Of a stretch of 64,000 bases of DNA, positions 54,056-64,000 are shown piece by piece; position 1 is the stretch's first letter, and each line of letters begins with the position of its first letter. The position numbers and the translations under genes were made by a program. The notes under the pieces are model-generated. The model searched no databases and was not told where the DNA came from. It saw only the letters and a list, made by a program, of their open reading frames with translations. This stretch comes from Pseudeuparius sepicola. Its lineage: Eukaryota; Arthropoda; Insecta; Coleoptera; Anthribidae. The DNA lies in NCBI GenBank assembly GCA_963920635.1, contig OY987301.1, positions 42,817,820 through 42,881,819 on the forward strand. Direction: 5' to 3'.

Positions 54056-54385
54056 GTGAAAATCGGACCAGAAACAATGGAGTTACAAAGTTTTTCCCTA
54101 AAGGGATGCAGGGGGTAGTTTTGTCCGGCAATTTTTTCAACCTCGGATTGGTGCGTATGGGATCATGTTGAATGTCCTTGATGAAAATGGCAAGGAGCCA
54201 ACCGAAAACAACTCTCTTTCAAGAGTGGGGAGGGGTAGTTTTTTGTACGGCATTTTTTTATTTCTGAAACGGCGATAATCGGACCAGAAACAATTGAGTT
54301 TTCGCCCTAAAGGTATGTAAGGGGTAGGTTTGTTGGGCAATTTTTTTCAACCGTGGATTGGTGCGTCTGGAATCATTTTGAATGT
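54056..54385. repeat. Diverged direct repeat (~120 bp, period ~212)
   Basis: AATCGGACCAGAAACAAT, then CCCTAAAGG, GGGGTAG, GGCAATTTTTT, GGATTGGTGCGT and ATTTTGAATGT-like blocks occur in the same order at 54058-54175 and 54269-54387. No coding sense is seen. Confidence 0.7.
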
Positions 54386-55828
54386 ACGCTAAAAACTAAG
54401 AGGATAGGTATATCTGGCTCATAATTTTGACAGTTTTTTTTTGCGGTTTTCTCTAAAAGTGGTTTTGAATCTAGGGGCCTGAAATATACTGCTGTATAAA
54501 AGTTGATTAATTTCTAGAATGATTCTAAATTGTCAGTTGTTACAAAATCAAGGAATTTTTATGAAGCAAATGCTCCATTATTCTATACGAATAACACAAT
54601 ATTTGCATATAAAACCAGCTGTGGTCAGACTAAGCTTACAAACCAGGCACATAAAGCCACTAACTCAACCCAGAAATGAAAAATCTTAGTCTAGATGGAT
54701 TGAGCAAAATTGCCTTATTACATCATGATGAAAACGTATACAAGGAAAAATAAAAAACTTGTTTTGCTGATAAAACTATGTTTATTTTTACAAAACTAAC
54801 AATTTTTGGCTAAACCACTCTCGTTATCTGGCACCATTCATCACAAATCCAACATTCTTTGGTAGATACATTGGTTATACAAATACATATTTTTACGTAC
54901 ATAAAATTGTTTGGATAATATAAAAAAACTAAAATATTATTACTTATCGACTAAACATAAACCATATTATATTATTTATGCCATGAATACAAATGTATAT
55001 TGTGTATACATGCTGTAATATTGAAGGTTGAAATAATCTCGTAATAACGCAATCAATCGTTGCTGAATAAATTGCACAATAGATCAAACTTGAATACATT
55101 AAAAATGCAAAAGGGAATATACCCTGGTAAACCCAAATGACAGTGGTTCTATCTTTGAAACATGAACATATAGGCACAGAAAATATAGCCTAGTACGGCA
55201 ACAAAAGTCTGGTTCAATAAGGGTTCAATGTAATATTTCAGGGTACACAAAAGGAAGCAGAAGGGCTTCTTTCCATGTGCGCAAGCACAAATTCAAATGC
55301 AGCTAATGCTAGTCTCTATGAGATGGTACGGCCATCAGGTCAAATTTAGACACCTACGGACAGGTGTTGGTACCTTGTTGCTGGATTGCGTATTAAAGTG
55401 GCCAAGATCGATGGTGGGCAGCTCAATAAAAGTGAATAGACAACGGTGCCCGCAACAGCGACTTTGGAAGAGTGAAGAGACATAATATAGCTGTTTTACC
55501 TGCTCCATACTGATCAGACTTCTGTTGCCGCAGGCTATATTTTCTGTGATACAGGGTCCTAAATCAAAAGTAATAAAGATATACAAAAGTGTGTAATAAA
55601 GATATGGTTGTGCGGGAACACCTAAAAATTGCCATTTAAAGAGTAGGAATAGTATGGTCCATCAGTTCTTTGATAAGAGATCCAGCCATCCTGAAAAATA
55701 TGAAGTTATGATGAAGCTAATAGTAACATGCAAGTGTTGTAATCTCGGATTGGTAGATACTATAGAAATTCAGATAGATAAAACTAATCCGAAAAATTAA
55801 AGTCTGTTTCTGTGTCTACCAATTCTTA

Positions 55829-56646
55829 TACAGTGTGGTCATTTAAGTGTGCAACATATGGGATTTTTTTTATCAATTGCGCAATGAAAATACAAATATT
55901 CCCGAAAGTTGGTGTAAAGATTTTACAAGAGTAAAGTACCCTTACTTCTGAAAATTCAGCAAAATGTTATTAAGAAAAGTTGTCTAGAATTAAAAGTTAT
56001 GCCTAAATACCAAAACATGGCATCCTCAGAATTTTTTTTTCGAAAAACAATAATTTCCTAAAAAAATTGTTTTAATATTCATCCTAAACAGTTTCATAAA
56101 TCAGTCAAAATTAAATCGATTTCGCATAACTTTTCTCAAATTCAAGCATATTTGTAAATATTACTTAGATTTTTAATTTTTTAGGGAATCACAAATTTCA
56201 TGTTTGTTGCAATGATATTAAACAAAACTTTAAAATTTCGCAAAAATTCTTCTGAACAAGGTAAAACATTATTAATGATAATGTGTACATTAAAAAATTC
56301 TCATTTAAGGTGCAAAATTTTTATTTTAACTGTTTATTAAGAAACTGGAAATTAATTGACGAACAAATTTTTTCTTAGGAGGCTATGTTTTGGTATTTGG
56401 GCATATCTTTTAATTCTAAAAAACTTTTCTTAATAACCTTTTGCTGCATTTTTTTAAATAAGGGTACTTCACTCTTGTGCAATATTTATATTTTTTAACC
56501 TACCCTGTAGGCTGTTTATCTTGCAACCATTCTAAGTGCACCTAATACGATTACTGAACATGCATCAACTTTCAGCAATGTCTGTATTTTGGTTGTGCAA
56601 TTAATAAAAAAAGTCCCATGTTGCGCACTTAAATGACCACACTGTA
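55829..56646. mobile_element. Tc1/mariner-like foldback MITE (818 bp)
   Basis: TACAGTGTGGTCATTTAAGT at 55829 is matched at the right end (ACTTAAATGACCACACTGTA, ending 56646), with TA on each side. Pairing continues inward, for example CTTAATAACCTTTTGCTG against CAGCAAAATGTTATTAAG, so it is a long foldback. No transposase. Confidence 0.85.
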
Positions 56647-56758
56647 TAGATTTATATTCTGAAAAAATTTTAATGATTGTTCTGTTTTATAACACATTAA
56701 ATGTTTAGCAATTTTTTGTTTAATAAATTCCACAGTCTGGTTAAATAGGGTGCATTAA

Positions 56759-56908
56759 TATACAGGGTGTTCCTTAATGGCATGCTAATACTTAAGGGGG
56801 TTATTCTTGGGCCCATTTTAAGAAAAAAACTTCATACGAACATATGTCGTAAACGTCCTAAGCTTTGAGATACAGGGCGTTAAAGTTAATTTTTTTAAAT
56901 TGAATTTT
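56759..56908. mobile_element. Left part of an older repeat split by the P element
   Basis: Begins TACAGGGTGTTCCTTAATGG and runs to the P-element insertion point. The sequence after the P element (63918-64000) should be its continuation, reaching the window edge. This marks the P element as the younger insertion. Confidence 0.5.
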
Positions 56909-57090
56909 GGCTACATCCAAGGTTGTTGGAGTGGAGAGGTTGCATCGTAACTAGGGAAACGAAAATACCCGATCTTATCCGTATCGGGACGCCATGTTTG
57001 TGACGTCCGTCAGTTCCTTTTAGCCGCTTTAGTGCGGTCTGTGCTTTTAGTTTTCGAGTTTTAAGATTCGAATAACCGTTTTTTATAAAC

Positions 57091-57153
57091 GTAAGTAAGA
57101 AAATTCACGTAGGTATTTTAAATTCTCAATTCATATTTACATAACTTTGGTAG
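57091..57153 (+). other. Intron in the P transposase 5' untranslated region
   Basis: GTAAGT at 57091 and TTTGGTAG ending at 57153 bracket 63 bases; the start ATG follows the acceptor directly. Inferred from splice consensus only. Confidence 0.5.
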
Positions 57154-57627
57154 ATGCCTGATGGACACTCCTGTGGGATTGCTAGTTGCTCAAGCAAATA
57201 CCGTAAGGTTGATGGCAAAGAAAATATTGAGCGGGTTAGCTTTTTCACCTTTCCTAAAGATGATATCATCTCCAAAGAGTGGATACGACTGTGCCGTCAA
57301 AAGCCAGCTTTTGCATATAAAGTTAACAAACGTATATGTTCAAAGCACTTCCAACATGATGATTTCGAAGATGGAATTAAATCCAGGCTTATGGGTTGTG
57401 CTCCAAAGAAATTGAAGAAAACCGGTAAGTTACAAAAATGTGCATCCAACTTTGATTTAAAATTATACAGTGTTATAGACTTTTTTGAAATCACGGCTTG
57501 TCGTATCATGTTAGATCAAAAAGTTATCATGGATATGCAGCCAAATGTAACTTTATTTAACTTCTATTAAAAAGCTAAGCCTTCCTTCGTATACCTTTGG
57601 CTGCATACCAGTGATAACTTTTTGATA

Positions 57628-58164
57628 TACAGGGTGTCCGGTAAGTTCGGGGAAATCTCTCGCCAGCGTGTTGGTGACGTCAAAATATACCTGGTGTTTC
57701 ATATATTTTTTTCCCCTAAAGTACTCCGTAACAGAACTACAGGGTCCCAAAGGGGTACTCACTGCTTTACATTTTTTGATTTAACTTTTGAACGCCCTTG
57801 TATATTTTGATGAAATTTTGGAATTTTGCATAGACGGTAAAAACCAATTACCTCATATTTGAATCATGCTTGGACAATGCCGTGGAAGTCAGGAACGGAC
57901 TTCACGCAATACCCATGGGCTCAAAATTTTGACTGGTATAAATTTAAAAAGCCGAAAACAAATTTTTTTAAAGCCTTGAACATTTCTCTTCAAAAAAGGT
58001 ACTCTTTATTCGTTTCGAAAAAGTCAACCGTTTTCATGGAAAAATCGCTTTTTTGAAATCCGTAACTTAAGATGCAATAATGGAAACTACCAGAATTTAG
58101 TGTTTTCACCTGACGGATAACAACAATTACGTGTGACAAGATTTGTCAATAATTTTTATTAGCA
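57628..58164. repeat. Left 537-bp terminal inverted repeat
   Basis: Pairs with 59408-59944. Frames inside it (for example 57859-58056) are mirrored on the other side and are not genes. Confidence 0.92.
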
Positions 58165-59304
58165 ATGGAGCATTTTTATACTTATGCCGAATATGCAGAC
58201 ATGCATTTAATTTATGGACAAGCACACTGCAATTCTCTGGAGGCAAGCAGAATTTATGCTCAAAGATTTCCAAATCGCAATTTGCCAAATCGAAAAACAT
58301 TTGTGAGAGTTGATCGTCGTTTAAGAGAAACAGGTAGTAAACAAACCGAGTTTAGAATGTCTTAAATCAGTCTCCTAAAATTTACATTAGGTAGTTTTTT
58401 ACCTCGTCGTGGTGGGGAAGGGCCGCAAAGGAGAGCAAGAAATCAAAACTTAGAAGAGCACATATTGGATGAAATATCCGAAAACCCTTCTAATAGCGTT
58501 CGTAAGCTTGCAGCTCAGTTAAATACCACAAAGGGGGTTGTTCATGAAACATTGCGAGAACAGCTACTTTATCCTTATCACGTCCAAAAAGTGCATGCAA
58601 TGTCTCCGAATGATTATCGTCCACGGCTTAACTATGCAAACTGGTTTTTGCAACAATTTATAGGCGATCCGAGTTTCACAGAAATTGTTTTATTTAGCGA
58701 CGAAGCTGGCTTCACGAGAGACGGTATTACCAACAGTCGAAATCTGCACATTTGGCATGACGAAAACCCTCACGCCATAGTTCAGATCAAGCACCAACAA
58801 AGATTTCTGGTTAATGTTTGGGCAGGGATAATTGGGAATAATTTGATTGGTCCTTTTGTTTTGGATGAACGTTTGAATGGAGCTCTGTATTTACATTTTT
58901 TACAAAATAATTTAAATGATTTACTGGAAAATGTGCCCTTACAAATAAGGAATCAAATGTGGTTTATGCACGATGGCGCTCCCCCACATTATTCCCGGGA
59001 GGTACGTCTCTACTTAACCCAGCACTTTGACAATCGTTGGATAGGCCGAGGAGGACCTGTTTTGTGGCCACCTAGGTCTCCTGACCTCAATCCGTTAGAT
59101 TTTTTTTTCTGGGGTCATCTCAAGGGACTAGTATATTCAACTCCTGTAAATACCAGGGAAGAGTTATTGGAAAGAATATTTCACTATTCTGATCAAATTC
59201 GAAATGATCCTGAAATGCTGTTTAGGGTGCAGCAAGAAAAAATTCGCAGGATAAGAAAATGTATTCGGGTAGAAGGAGCTCACTTTGAACATTTGCCCGA
59301 CTAA
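58165..59304 (+). CDS. DUF4817/DDE_3 transposase, complete
   Basis: Cut-and-paste transposase of the Tc1/mariner/IS630 superfamily. Two exons, 58165-58333 and 58391-59304, join across a 57-bp GT-AG intron to 360 residues with no stop or frameshift. Residues 1-56 (MEHFYTYAEYADMHLIYGQA...RRLRETG) are the DUF4817 domain. A helix-turn-helix follows (SVRKLAAQLNTTKGVVHETL). The DDE_3 core has FSDEAGFTRDG (first Asp), WFMHDGAPPHY (second Asp) and [16 protein letters not shown] (third Asp). C-terminus HFEHLPD. All key residues are present, so it may encode an active enzyme. The other copies in this window at 24380, 28240 and 50754 are broken. Confidence 0.92.
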
Positions 59305-59407
59305 ACGAAACATTTTCTTTATAACCAAACTTTATTAAACTATTTTTAAACAGTTTCATTGTTTTTTTTCATTTTCTCGATATTAATGCCTACTGAAAAT
59401 TGCAGTG

Positions 59408-59944
59408 TGCTAATAAAAATTATTGACAAATCTTGTCACACGTAATTGTTGTTATCCGTCAGGTGAAAACACTAAATTCTGGTAGTTTCCATTATTGCAT
59501 CTTAAGTTACGGATTTCAAAAAAGCGATTTTTCCATGAAAACGGTTGACTTTTTCGAAACGAATAAAGAGTACCTTTTTTGAAGAGAAATGTTCAAGGCT
59601 TTAAAAAAATTTGTTTTCGGCTTTTTAAATTTATACCAGTCAAAATTTTGAGCCCATGGGTATTGCGTGAAGTCCGTTCCTGACTTCCACGGCATTGTCC
59701 AAGCATGATTCAAATATGAGGTAATTGGTTTTTACCGTCTATGCAAAATTCCAAAATTTCATCAAAATATACAAGGGCGTTCAAAAGTTAAATCAAAAAA
59801 TGTAAAGCAGTGAGTACCCCTTTGGGACCCTGTAGTTCTGTTACGGAGTACTTTAGGGGAAAAAAATATATGAAACACCAGGTATATTTTGACGTCACCA
59901 ACACGCTGGCGAGAGATTTCCCCGAACTTACCGGACACCCTGTA
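59408..59944. repeat. Right 537-bp terminal inverted repeat
   Basis: Reverse complement of 57628-58164. It begins 103 bases after the transposase stop. Confidence 0.92.
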
Positions 59945-59946
59945 TA

Positions 59947-60354
59947 CAGTGTGCCCAGGGATTGAGTGCACGTGGGGTGTAAATGACAAAAAAAATTCGA
60001 GTTGAAATTTTAGCTTGTGGGGATCAGCCCTTCTTGGTCAATCTGGCATACATTATTTTTAATTATAATTTATATTAATTATTTTTAAGTCTGAACGACT
60101 TTTCTAAGTAATAATTTTTGATATTTTTAAAAACAAAGGTAGGTACTTTACTCTCGACAATTTTTGAAAATTTCGAAAAACATCCTGTACCTACATTAAT
60201 TAATCGGACTATTTTTTTCAACTTTTTAGTTCTAGCTTTGATTGAGATCCACGGTTTTAGACCAAGCAAGGCTGATCCCCAAAAGGTCAAATTTCAACTC
60301 GAATTTTTTTTATCATTCACACACCCTACGTGCACTCAATCTGTGGACACACGG
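59947..60354. mobile_element. 408-bp foldback MITE in the P intron
   Basis: CAGTGTGCCCAGGGATTGAG on the left pairs with CTCAATCTGTGGACACACGG on the right. Inner pairing includes TTCGAGTTGAAATTT/AAATTTCAACTCGAA and GGGGATCAGCC/GGCTGATCCCC. TA follows the right end (60355-60356), and the left TA is the one used by the 2317-bp transposon, which therefore inserted exactly at this MITE's edge. Confidence 0.8.
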
Positions 60355-60441
60355 TATATACTTTTGTCCCCGTTTTTATCTAAATATAAGTACCTATTGA
60401 AATAGAAGAGTTTTCTAGTTTTTAACAAATATTTTAATATA

Positions 60442-60674
60442 CTCCTGGAGAAAATTAACGCACCAGCATACAAAATTTCAAATTATATTTTAAATTATTT
60501 TGCGTGTCTACCAAGAATATAAATAGTAGGCTTTGGACATTTACTACTGTTAAACTAATTAAATAATGTCATTTGTTGATTTTCACTTAATTTCCATTAA
60601 TTTATTATTCCATTAATTTATTTAAAAAAAATTCAATTTTTGTGGGGATTTATTATGTTAATTTTGTCCAGGAG
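60442..60674. mobile_element. 233-bp MITE in the P intron
   Basis: CTCCTGGAGAAAATTAACGC at the left is matched by TTAATTTTGTCCAGGAG at the right. A related copy lies 3' of caz at 48715-48968, in which the right end still reads GTGCGTTAATTTTGTCCAGGAG. It ends 24 bases before P transposase exon 2. Confidence 0.8.
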
Positions 60675-63418
60675 TTTATTATTATTGTTACATTTTAGCT
60701 ATCCCATCTTTGCATTTGCCACCCGAAACCATGCCTTCTGAGACAAGTATACGGACAGAGATGCGCCAAGCCATAACAGAACAAAAAGTCCTGGTGAATA
60801 ATTTGTTAAAATTTGTTGAGACGCCTTATGAAAATCCTAATATTCCTTCAGTAGTAGTTTGTGAAAATAAAAAAGGTATTCCAATTTTTTTCAAATGACA
60901 AAGTTTAAAGTTGTCTTTTATTACAGATTGTGAGGCCTCCTCAGAAAGATTAAATATGAATAATAATGCCGCTATAGAATTTGTAAAAACTGCACAGCCT
61001 TCTCGAAATGAAGAATGCGAAGAGTTGAAAAAAATTGTGGAGGAAAGGTCTTTATTAAAGAAGAAAAATCAATTACATTTCGAAACCTTACAACGGAAAA
61101 TAGAACAACTTACAACGGAAAATGCTTTGATAAAAAAGAAGAAAGGGCAAGAATTCGAAAATTTTACAAATAAAATACGAAGGCTACAAAAAGAAAATGA
61201 AGCCCTTAAAAAAAGGCTTGAAATTGCTGAACAAGCTATGAAGCAGAGTGTCCAAAAATTTGAGGATCAGGCTGCTGTTGCGTTCAAAAATTTTTTAAGC
61301 GTTAATCAAATCGCCATAGCCTTAAAGAAGAAAACTAAGGCCAAATGGACACCAGATGAATTGTCAATGGCATTTACTATTAGATACTTGAGCAAAAGAG
61401 GTTATGTTTTTTTAAGAGAAAAATTGAAATATCCACTTCCTGGAATATCAACCTTGCAACGTTGGGCAGCACAAATAAATTTGAAAAACGGAGTATTGAA
61501 AGACATTCTTAATGTGATGGAAGTGGCAGGGAGACTAAAAACGGATTTCAATAAAGTTACTGTGCTGTCTTATGATGAAATCAAAGTAATAGGTTCTTTT
61601 ATCTTCGTTTTCAATAATAGGTATAATTTATGTCCTTTTGCAGATTTCATCCCAATATGAATATGACCAAAAAGAAGATACAGTACTTGGTCCACATAAG
61701 AACATGCAGGTAGTGATGGCGCGTGGGCTGTTTGATAATTGGAAGCAACCCATTTACATTGGCTTTGATCAAAAAATGACAAAGGAAATTCTCGATGATT
61801 TATTAATACGTCTCCACAACATAAACTACAATGTAGTGGCTTGTGTGTCAGATTGTGGAGGTGGGAATCAGGGCTTGTGGTCATCGTTAAATATTACACC
61901 CAATCACTCATTTCATGATCACCCTATGACTACAGAGCCAGTCTTTTTCTTTGCTGATGTTCCTCATCTGCTCAAATTGATACGAAATTGGTTACTGGAT
62001 ACTGGATTTGTTTTAGAAGATGGAACATCCATAAATATTGAGCCCGTAAAAGAATTAATACAAATAACCAAAACAGAAATCAGTTCTTGTCATAAATTAA
62101 CTGACCTCCACATTCAATGTGCTCAAACGCAAAGGCAAAACGTTAAATTAGCCGCCGAGTTGTTGTCTCATTCTACCGCAACAGCTTTAAAGCAGTATGC
62201 CCCTGGTCAGAACAAAAAATTATCTAAAGATGTGGGAAATTTCATCGAACTGATCAATAATTGGTTTGACGTTATGAACAGTTATAAACCTTCTGCAGCC
62301 TTAGCTCTACAAAAACCATATGGATTATGTTTAGATCAACAAAATTACGTTTTGGAAAACATGAAGAAAACTATATCTCGTATGTTATGCACGGGAAAAA
62401 ATACCCTACAAGTTTTCCAAAAAGGTATTTTGTTATCCATTGAATCCCTTCAAAGTCTATACACACATTTGCAGACGAAATATGATGGCTTTAAATTTAT
62501 ATTGACACATCGATTGAATCAAGACTTTTTAGAAAACTTTTTTTCTCAGGTATGAACTATTAGGTACATAGGTTTGTATTAAAGTTATCCTAATACTTAA
62601 TATTTTTTCCAGTTGAGAACAAGAGGTGGCTTACATGATCATCCATCTCCCCTGAATGCGATTTATAGAATCAGGATGATCCTTCTCGGCAAAAATCCGG
62701 GTATAGTCCAAATAGGAACGAACGTAACTTTGGCTCCTGATGATTCTCTTCATGAGGGGGCATATTTGTTAGTTGAAGCCCTTCAGAAAGCCAAGATAAC
62801 CACTGAACTTGAAGAAAACCGCCCTGTTATAGAAGAAATTGAGAAAGAAATTTTCGACAATTTAAGTATTGCCAGTACAAGCAGCTTATCATCAGTTTCT
62901 TCTGTTAATAAACCTATTTGTGAAAAGGATGGGCTGATATATATAGCTGGTTATCTAGCTAGAAAGCATAAAAAGAATTACCCCACTTTGGGCCAGTATA
63001 CATATATATCAGAACAGAAACGAGATAAAGATTTACACACATATGAGATGCCCTCTTGGCTGCAAGGTCTGGAGGTCTTACTGAGCCTTCCAGTGAATGG
63101 ATGATTACTGTTAAAAAAATGGAAAAATATTTTTGCAAGTTGCACAAACAAGATTTTAAAGATAAAATCAAAGTTGTCACTAACACTATGCAATATATAT
63201 CAGGGAATGTTGACGTACCTACTGATTTATTAAAATCTTTCTGCAAATTAAGGGTGTTTATTAGAATGAGGTTTTTAAATTACAAAAGAAAAGAAGACGA
63301 TATGAATAAAAAAAGAGGAAATCAGATTAAAAAGCAACAGCAAAAACGATTATATTCATTTTCAGTGCAAGCCACTTTGTCACAAGTAGCAAAAAAAATG
63401 AGGAAAATTGTGAATTAG

Positions 63419-63908
63419 TACTATTATTTTTATTATTAATATATAAATCCAATAACCCAATATTATGTGTATTCTTCTTTTCCTGATTACAACATTATTT
63501 CCTTCATTCTTCCCGCTTTACTGCCAGTTTTTTGAATATGAATTTCACATTTCGAAGGACCACTGTAGAGAAAAATTTATAATTTCATAAAAAAGTAAAA
63601 AGTAAGAAATTATATACGACGAAATTATGTATAATCCTTGTATATTCTATATCCAGGCTATAATATTAAATAATTTCTTACTTTTTTACGAAATTGTACA
63701 TTTTTCTCTGCTGTGCCTCTTCTACGCTTTCGTACAAATGCCATTAAAAATTGTATCTTCACCTTAAATTGGGCGAAAATCATTAATTATTTATACTCGT
63801 ATTCAAACTTGGGAACTGAGTGACGTATTCGCGCGCTTTTTTAATCTAAATTCCGATTGGCCGACCTCCCGATGTGGTTACGATGCAACCTCCACTCCAA
63901 CAACCTTG
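63419..63908. other. P-element 3' non-coding region
   Basis: From the transposase stop to the right terminal repeat. Contains a local inverted repeat: AGAGAAAAATTTATAATTTC and AAAAAAGTAAAAAGTAAGAAATTATA at 63567-63615 against TAATTTCTTACTTTTTTACGAAATTGTACATTTTTCTCT at 63670-63710. It may serve as a subterminal repeat or transcript hairpin. No further gene. Confidence 0.6.
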
Positions 63909-63917
63909 GGCTACATC

Positions 63918-64000
63918 TCCCAAAATAATCAAGCTGCTGAACTGAAATTTGGCACTGCTATGTTTTTGGGGAGGGAGAATAAGGTGAAAATGTCAATTTC
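63918..64000. other. Flank after the P element, cut by the window edge
   Basis: Presumed continuation of the repeat beginning at 56759. Too short to classify. Confidence 0.4.

Larger units (their letters stand above)
52014..55828. other. Intergenic stretch without recognised genes
   Basis: Contains a hairpin at 52720-52790 and a direct repeat at 54056-54385. At 52080-52190 a TACCTCGTCGTGG segment could encode LPRRG as in DUF4817 transposases and may be a displaced piece of the preceding transposase. Open frames at 53130-53471, 54944-55177 and 55297-55586 show no family resemblance. Confidence 0.6.
57628..59944 (+). mobile_element. Intact-looking Tc1/mariner/IS630-type transposon with 537-bp inverted repeats
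   Basis: Starts TACAGGGTGTCCGGTAAG and ends CTTACCGGACACCCTGTA, with TA on both sides (57626-57627, 59945-59946). The inverted repeats run 57628-58164 and 59408-59944, the same length, and appear identical where I compared them, including a mirrored 65-codon frame. The left repeat ends at the base before the transposase ATG, so the promoter must lie within the repeat. The 2317-bp element sits in intron 1 of the P transposase in the same orientation. Confidence 0.93.
57154..63418 (+). pseudogene. P-element (THAP9-like) transposase, five exons, one frameshift
   Basis: Cut-and-paste transposase. Exons: 57154-57424, 60699-60875, 60927-61585, 61644-62549, 62613-63418; about 938 residues if the lesion is ignored. 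Exon 1 is a THAP zinc finger (Cys7, Cys12, Cys62, His65; Pro34, Trp43, Phe66; then GCAPKKLKK). Exon 3 opens with a coiled-coil rich in Lys/Glu/Leu, then the RNase H-like fold begins; VLSYDEIK at its end carries the probable first catalytic Asp. Exon 4 has YEYDQKEDTVLGPHKNMQVV and VSDCGGGNQGLW (second Asp). Exon 5 has RTRGGLHDHPSPLNAIYR. All joins are in frame with GT-AG introns of 51-63 bp apart from intron 1. The frame shifts by one base near 63064 (MPSWLQ to RSGGLTEPSSEWM), so the last ~118 residues are out of frame. Confidence 0.9.
56918..63908 (+). mobile_element. P-element-type DNA transposon, 6.99 kb with nested insertions
   Basis: The left end CAAGGTTGTTGGAGTGGAGA and right end TCCACTCCAACAACCTTG form terminal inverted repeats of about 32 bp, differing by a 2-base AG indel. 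The 9-bp GGCTACATC is directly repeated at 56909-56917 and 63909-63917; P elements make 8-bp duplications, and the ninth base may be chance. Inside is one THAP-domain transposase gene on the + strand. Without the insertions in its first intron (2319 + 408 + 233 bp) the element would be about 4.0 kb. Intact ends and duplications argue for recent arrival. Confidence 0.9.

Noticed and set aside
57859..58056. 65-codon open frame, also present inverted at 59516-59713
   Set aside because: It lies in both copies of the 537-bp terminal inverted repeat, and the mirrored frame is a by-product of the repeat, with no family resemblance.

Overview
The window looks like an AT-rich, transposon-loaded insect chromosome, possibly a beetle; the order is my inference and cannot be proven from the sequence. 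Two host genes stand out from a background of mobile-element debris, both on the + strand. The first is the 3' part of NADP-dependent isocitrate dehydrogenase (Idh): three exons between 12797 and 18961, with the first ~87 codons not found. The second is a complete nine-exon FUS/EWS/TAF15-family gene, cabeza (caz), at 21834-48368. It encodes 403 residues: a Gly/Tyr-rich N-terminus, an RRM, RGG repeats, a RanBP2-type zinc finger and a C-terminal PY. Its introns of 7.0 kb and 10.8 kb are filled with transposons.

Region by region. 1-7451: a nearly perfect tandem duplication with period 4194 bp. Each unit carries a Tigger/pogo-like transposase C-terminus, a broken MULE transposase with a SWIM zinc finger on the minus strand, and two MITEs. 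7452-12796: a hAT MITE with 8-bp target duplications, the 3' end of a non-LTR retrotransposon, a Cys-rich integrase-like tail and a 0.9-kb palindrome. 12797-18961: Idh. 18962-21833: intergenic, with one MITE and a CT microsatellite. 21834-48368: caz; its introns hold a nested palindromic complex (24.0-27.5 kb), a foldback element whose core still encodes part of a DDE transposase (27.7-28.8 kb), a tRNA-like palindrome (32.9-33.1 kb), a Crypton-like tyrosine recombinase pseudogene (38.3-39.0 kb), a piggyBac-type MITE (45.2-45.8 kb) and others. 48369-56917: intergenic, with a 1.08-kb foldback next to a broken DUF4817/DDE_3 transposase and a TA-flanked 818-bp foldback.

56918-63908: a P-element-type transposon with matching terminal inverted repeats, a 9-bp flanking direct repeat and a five-exon THAP-domain transposase that is intact apart from one frameshift near 63064. 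Its first intron has received an apparently intact 2.3-kb Tc1/mariner/IS630-type transposon with 537-bp terminal inverted repeats and a 360-residue transposase. That element sits exactly at the TA beside an older 408-bp foldback, and a further 233-bp MITE lies in the same intron. This nested P-element locus is the most striking part of the window, because both elements look young enough to have been active recently. No CRISPR arrays, rRNA genes or confident tRNA genes were seen.
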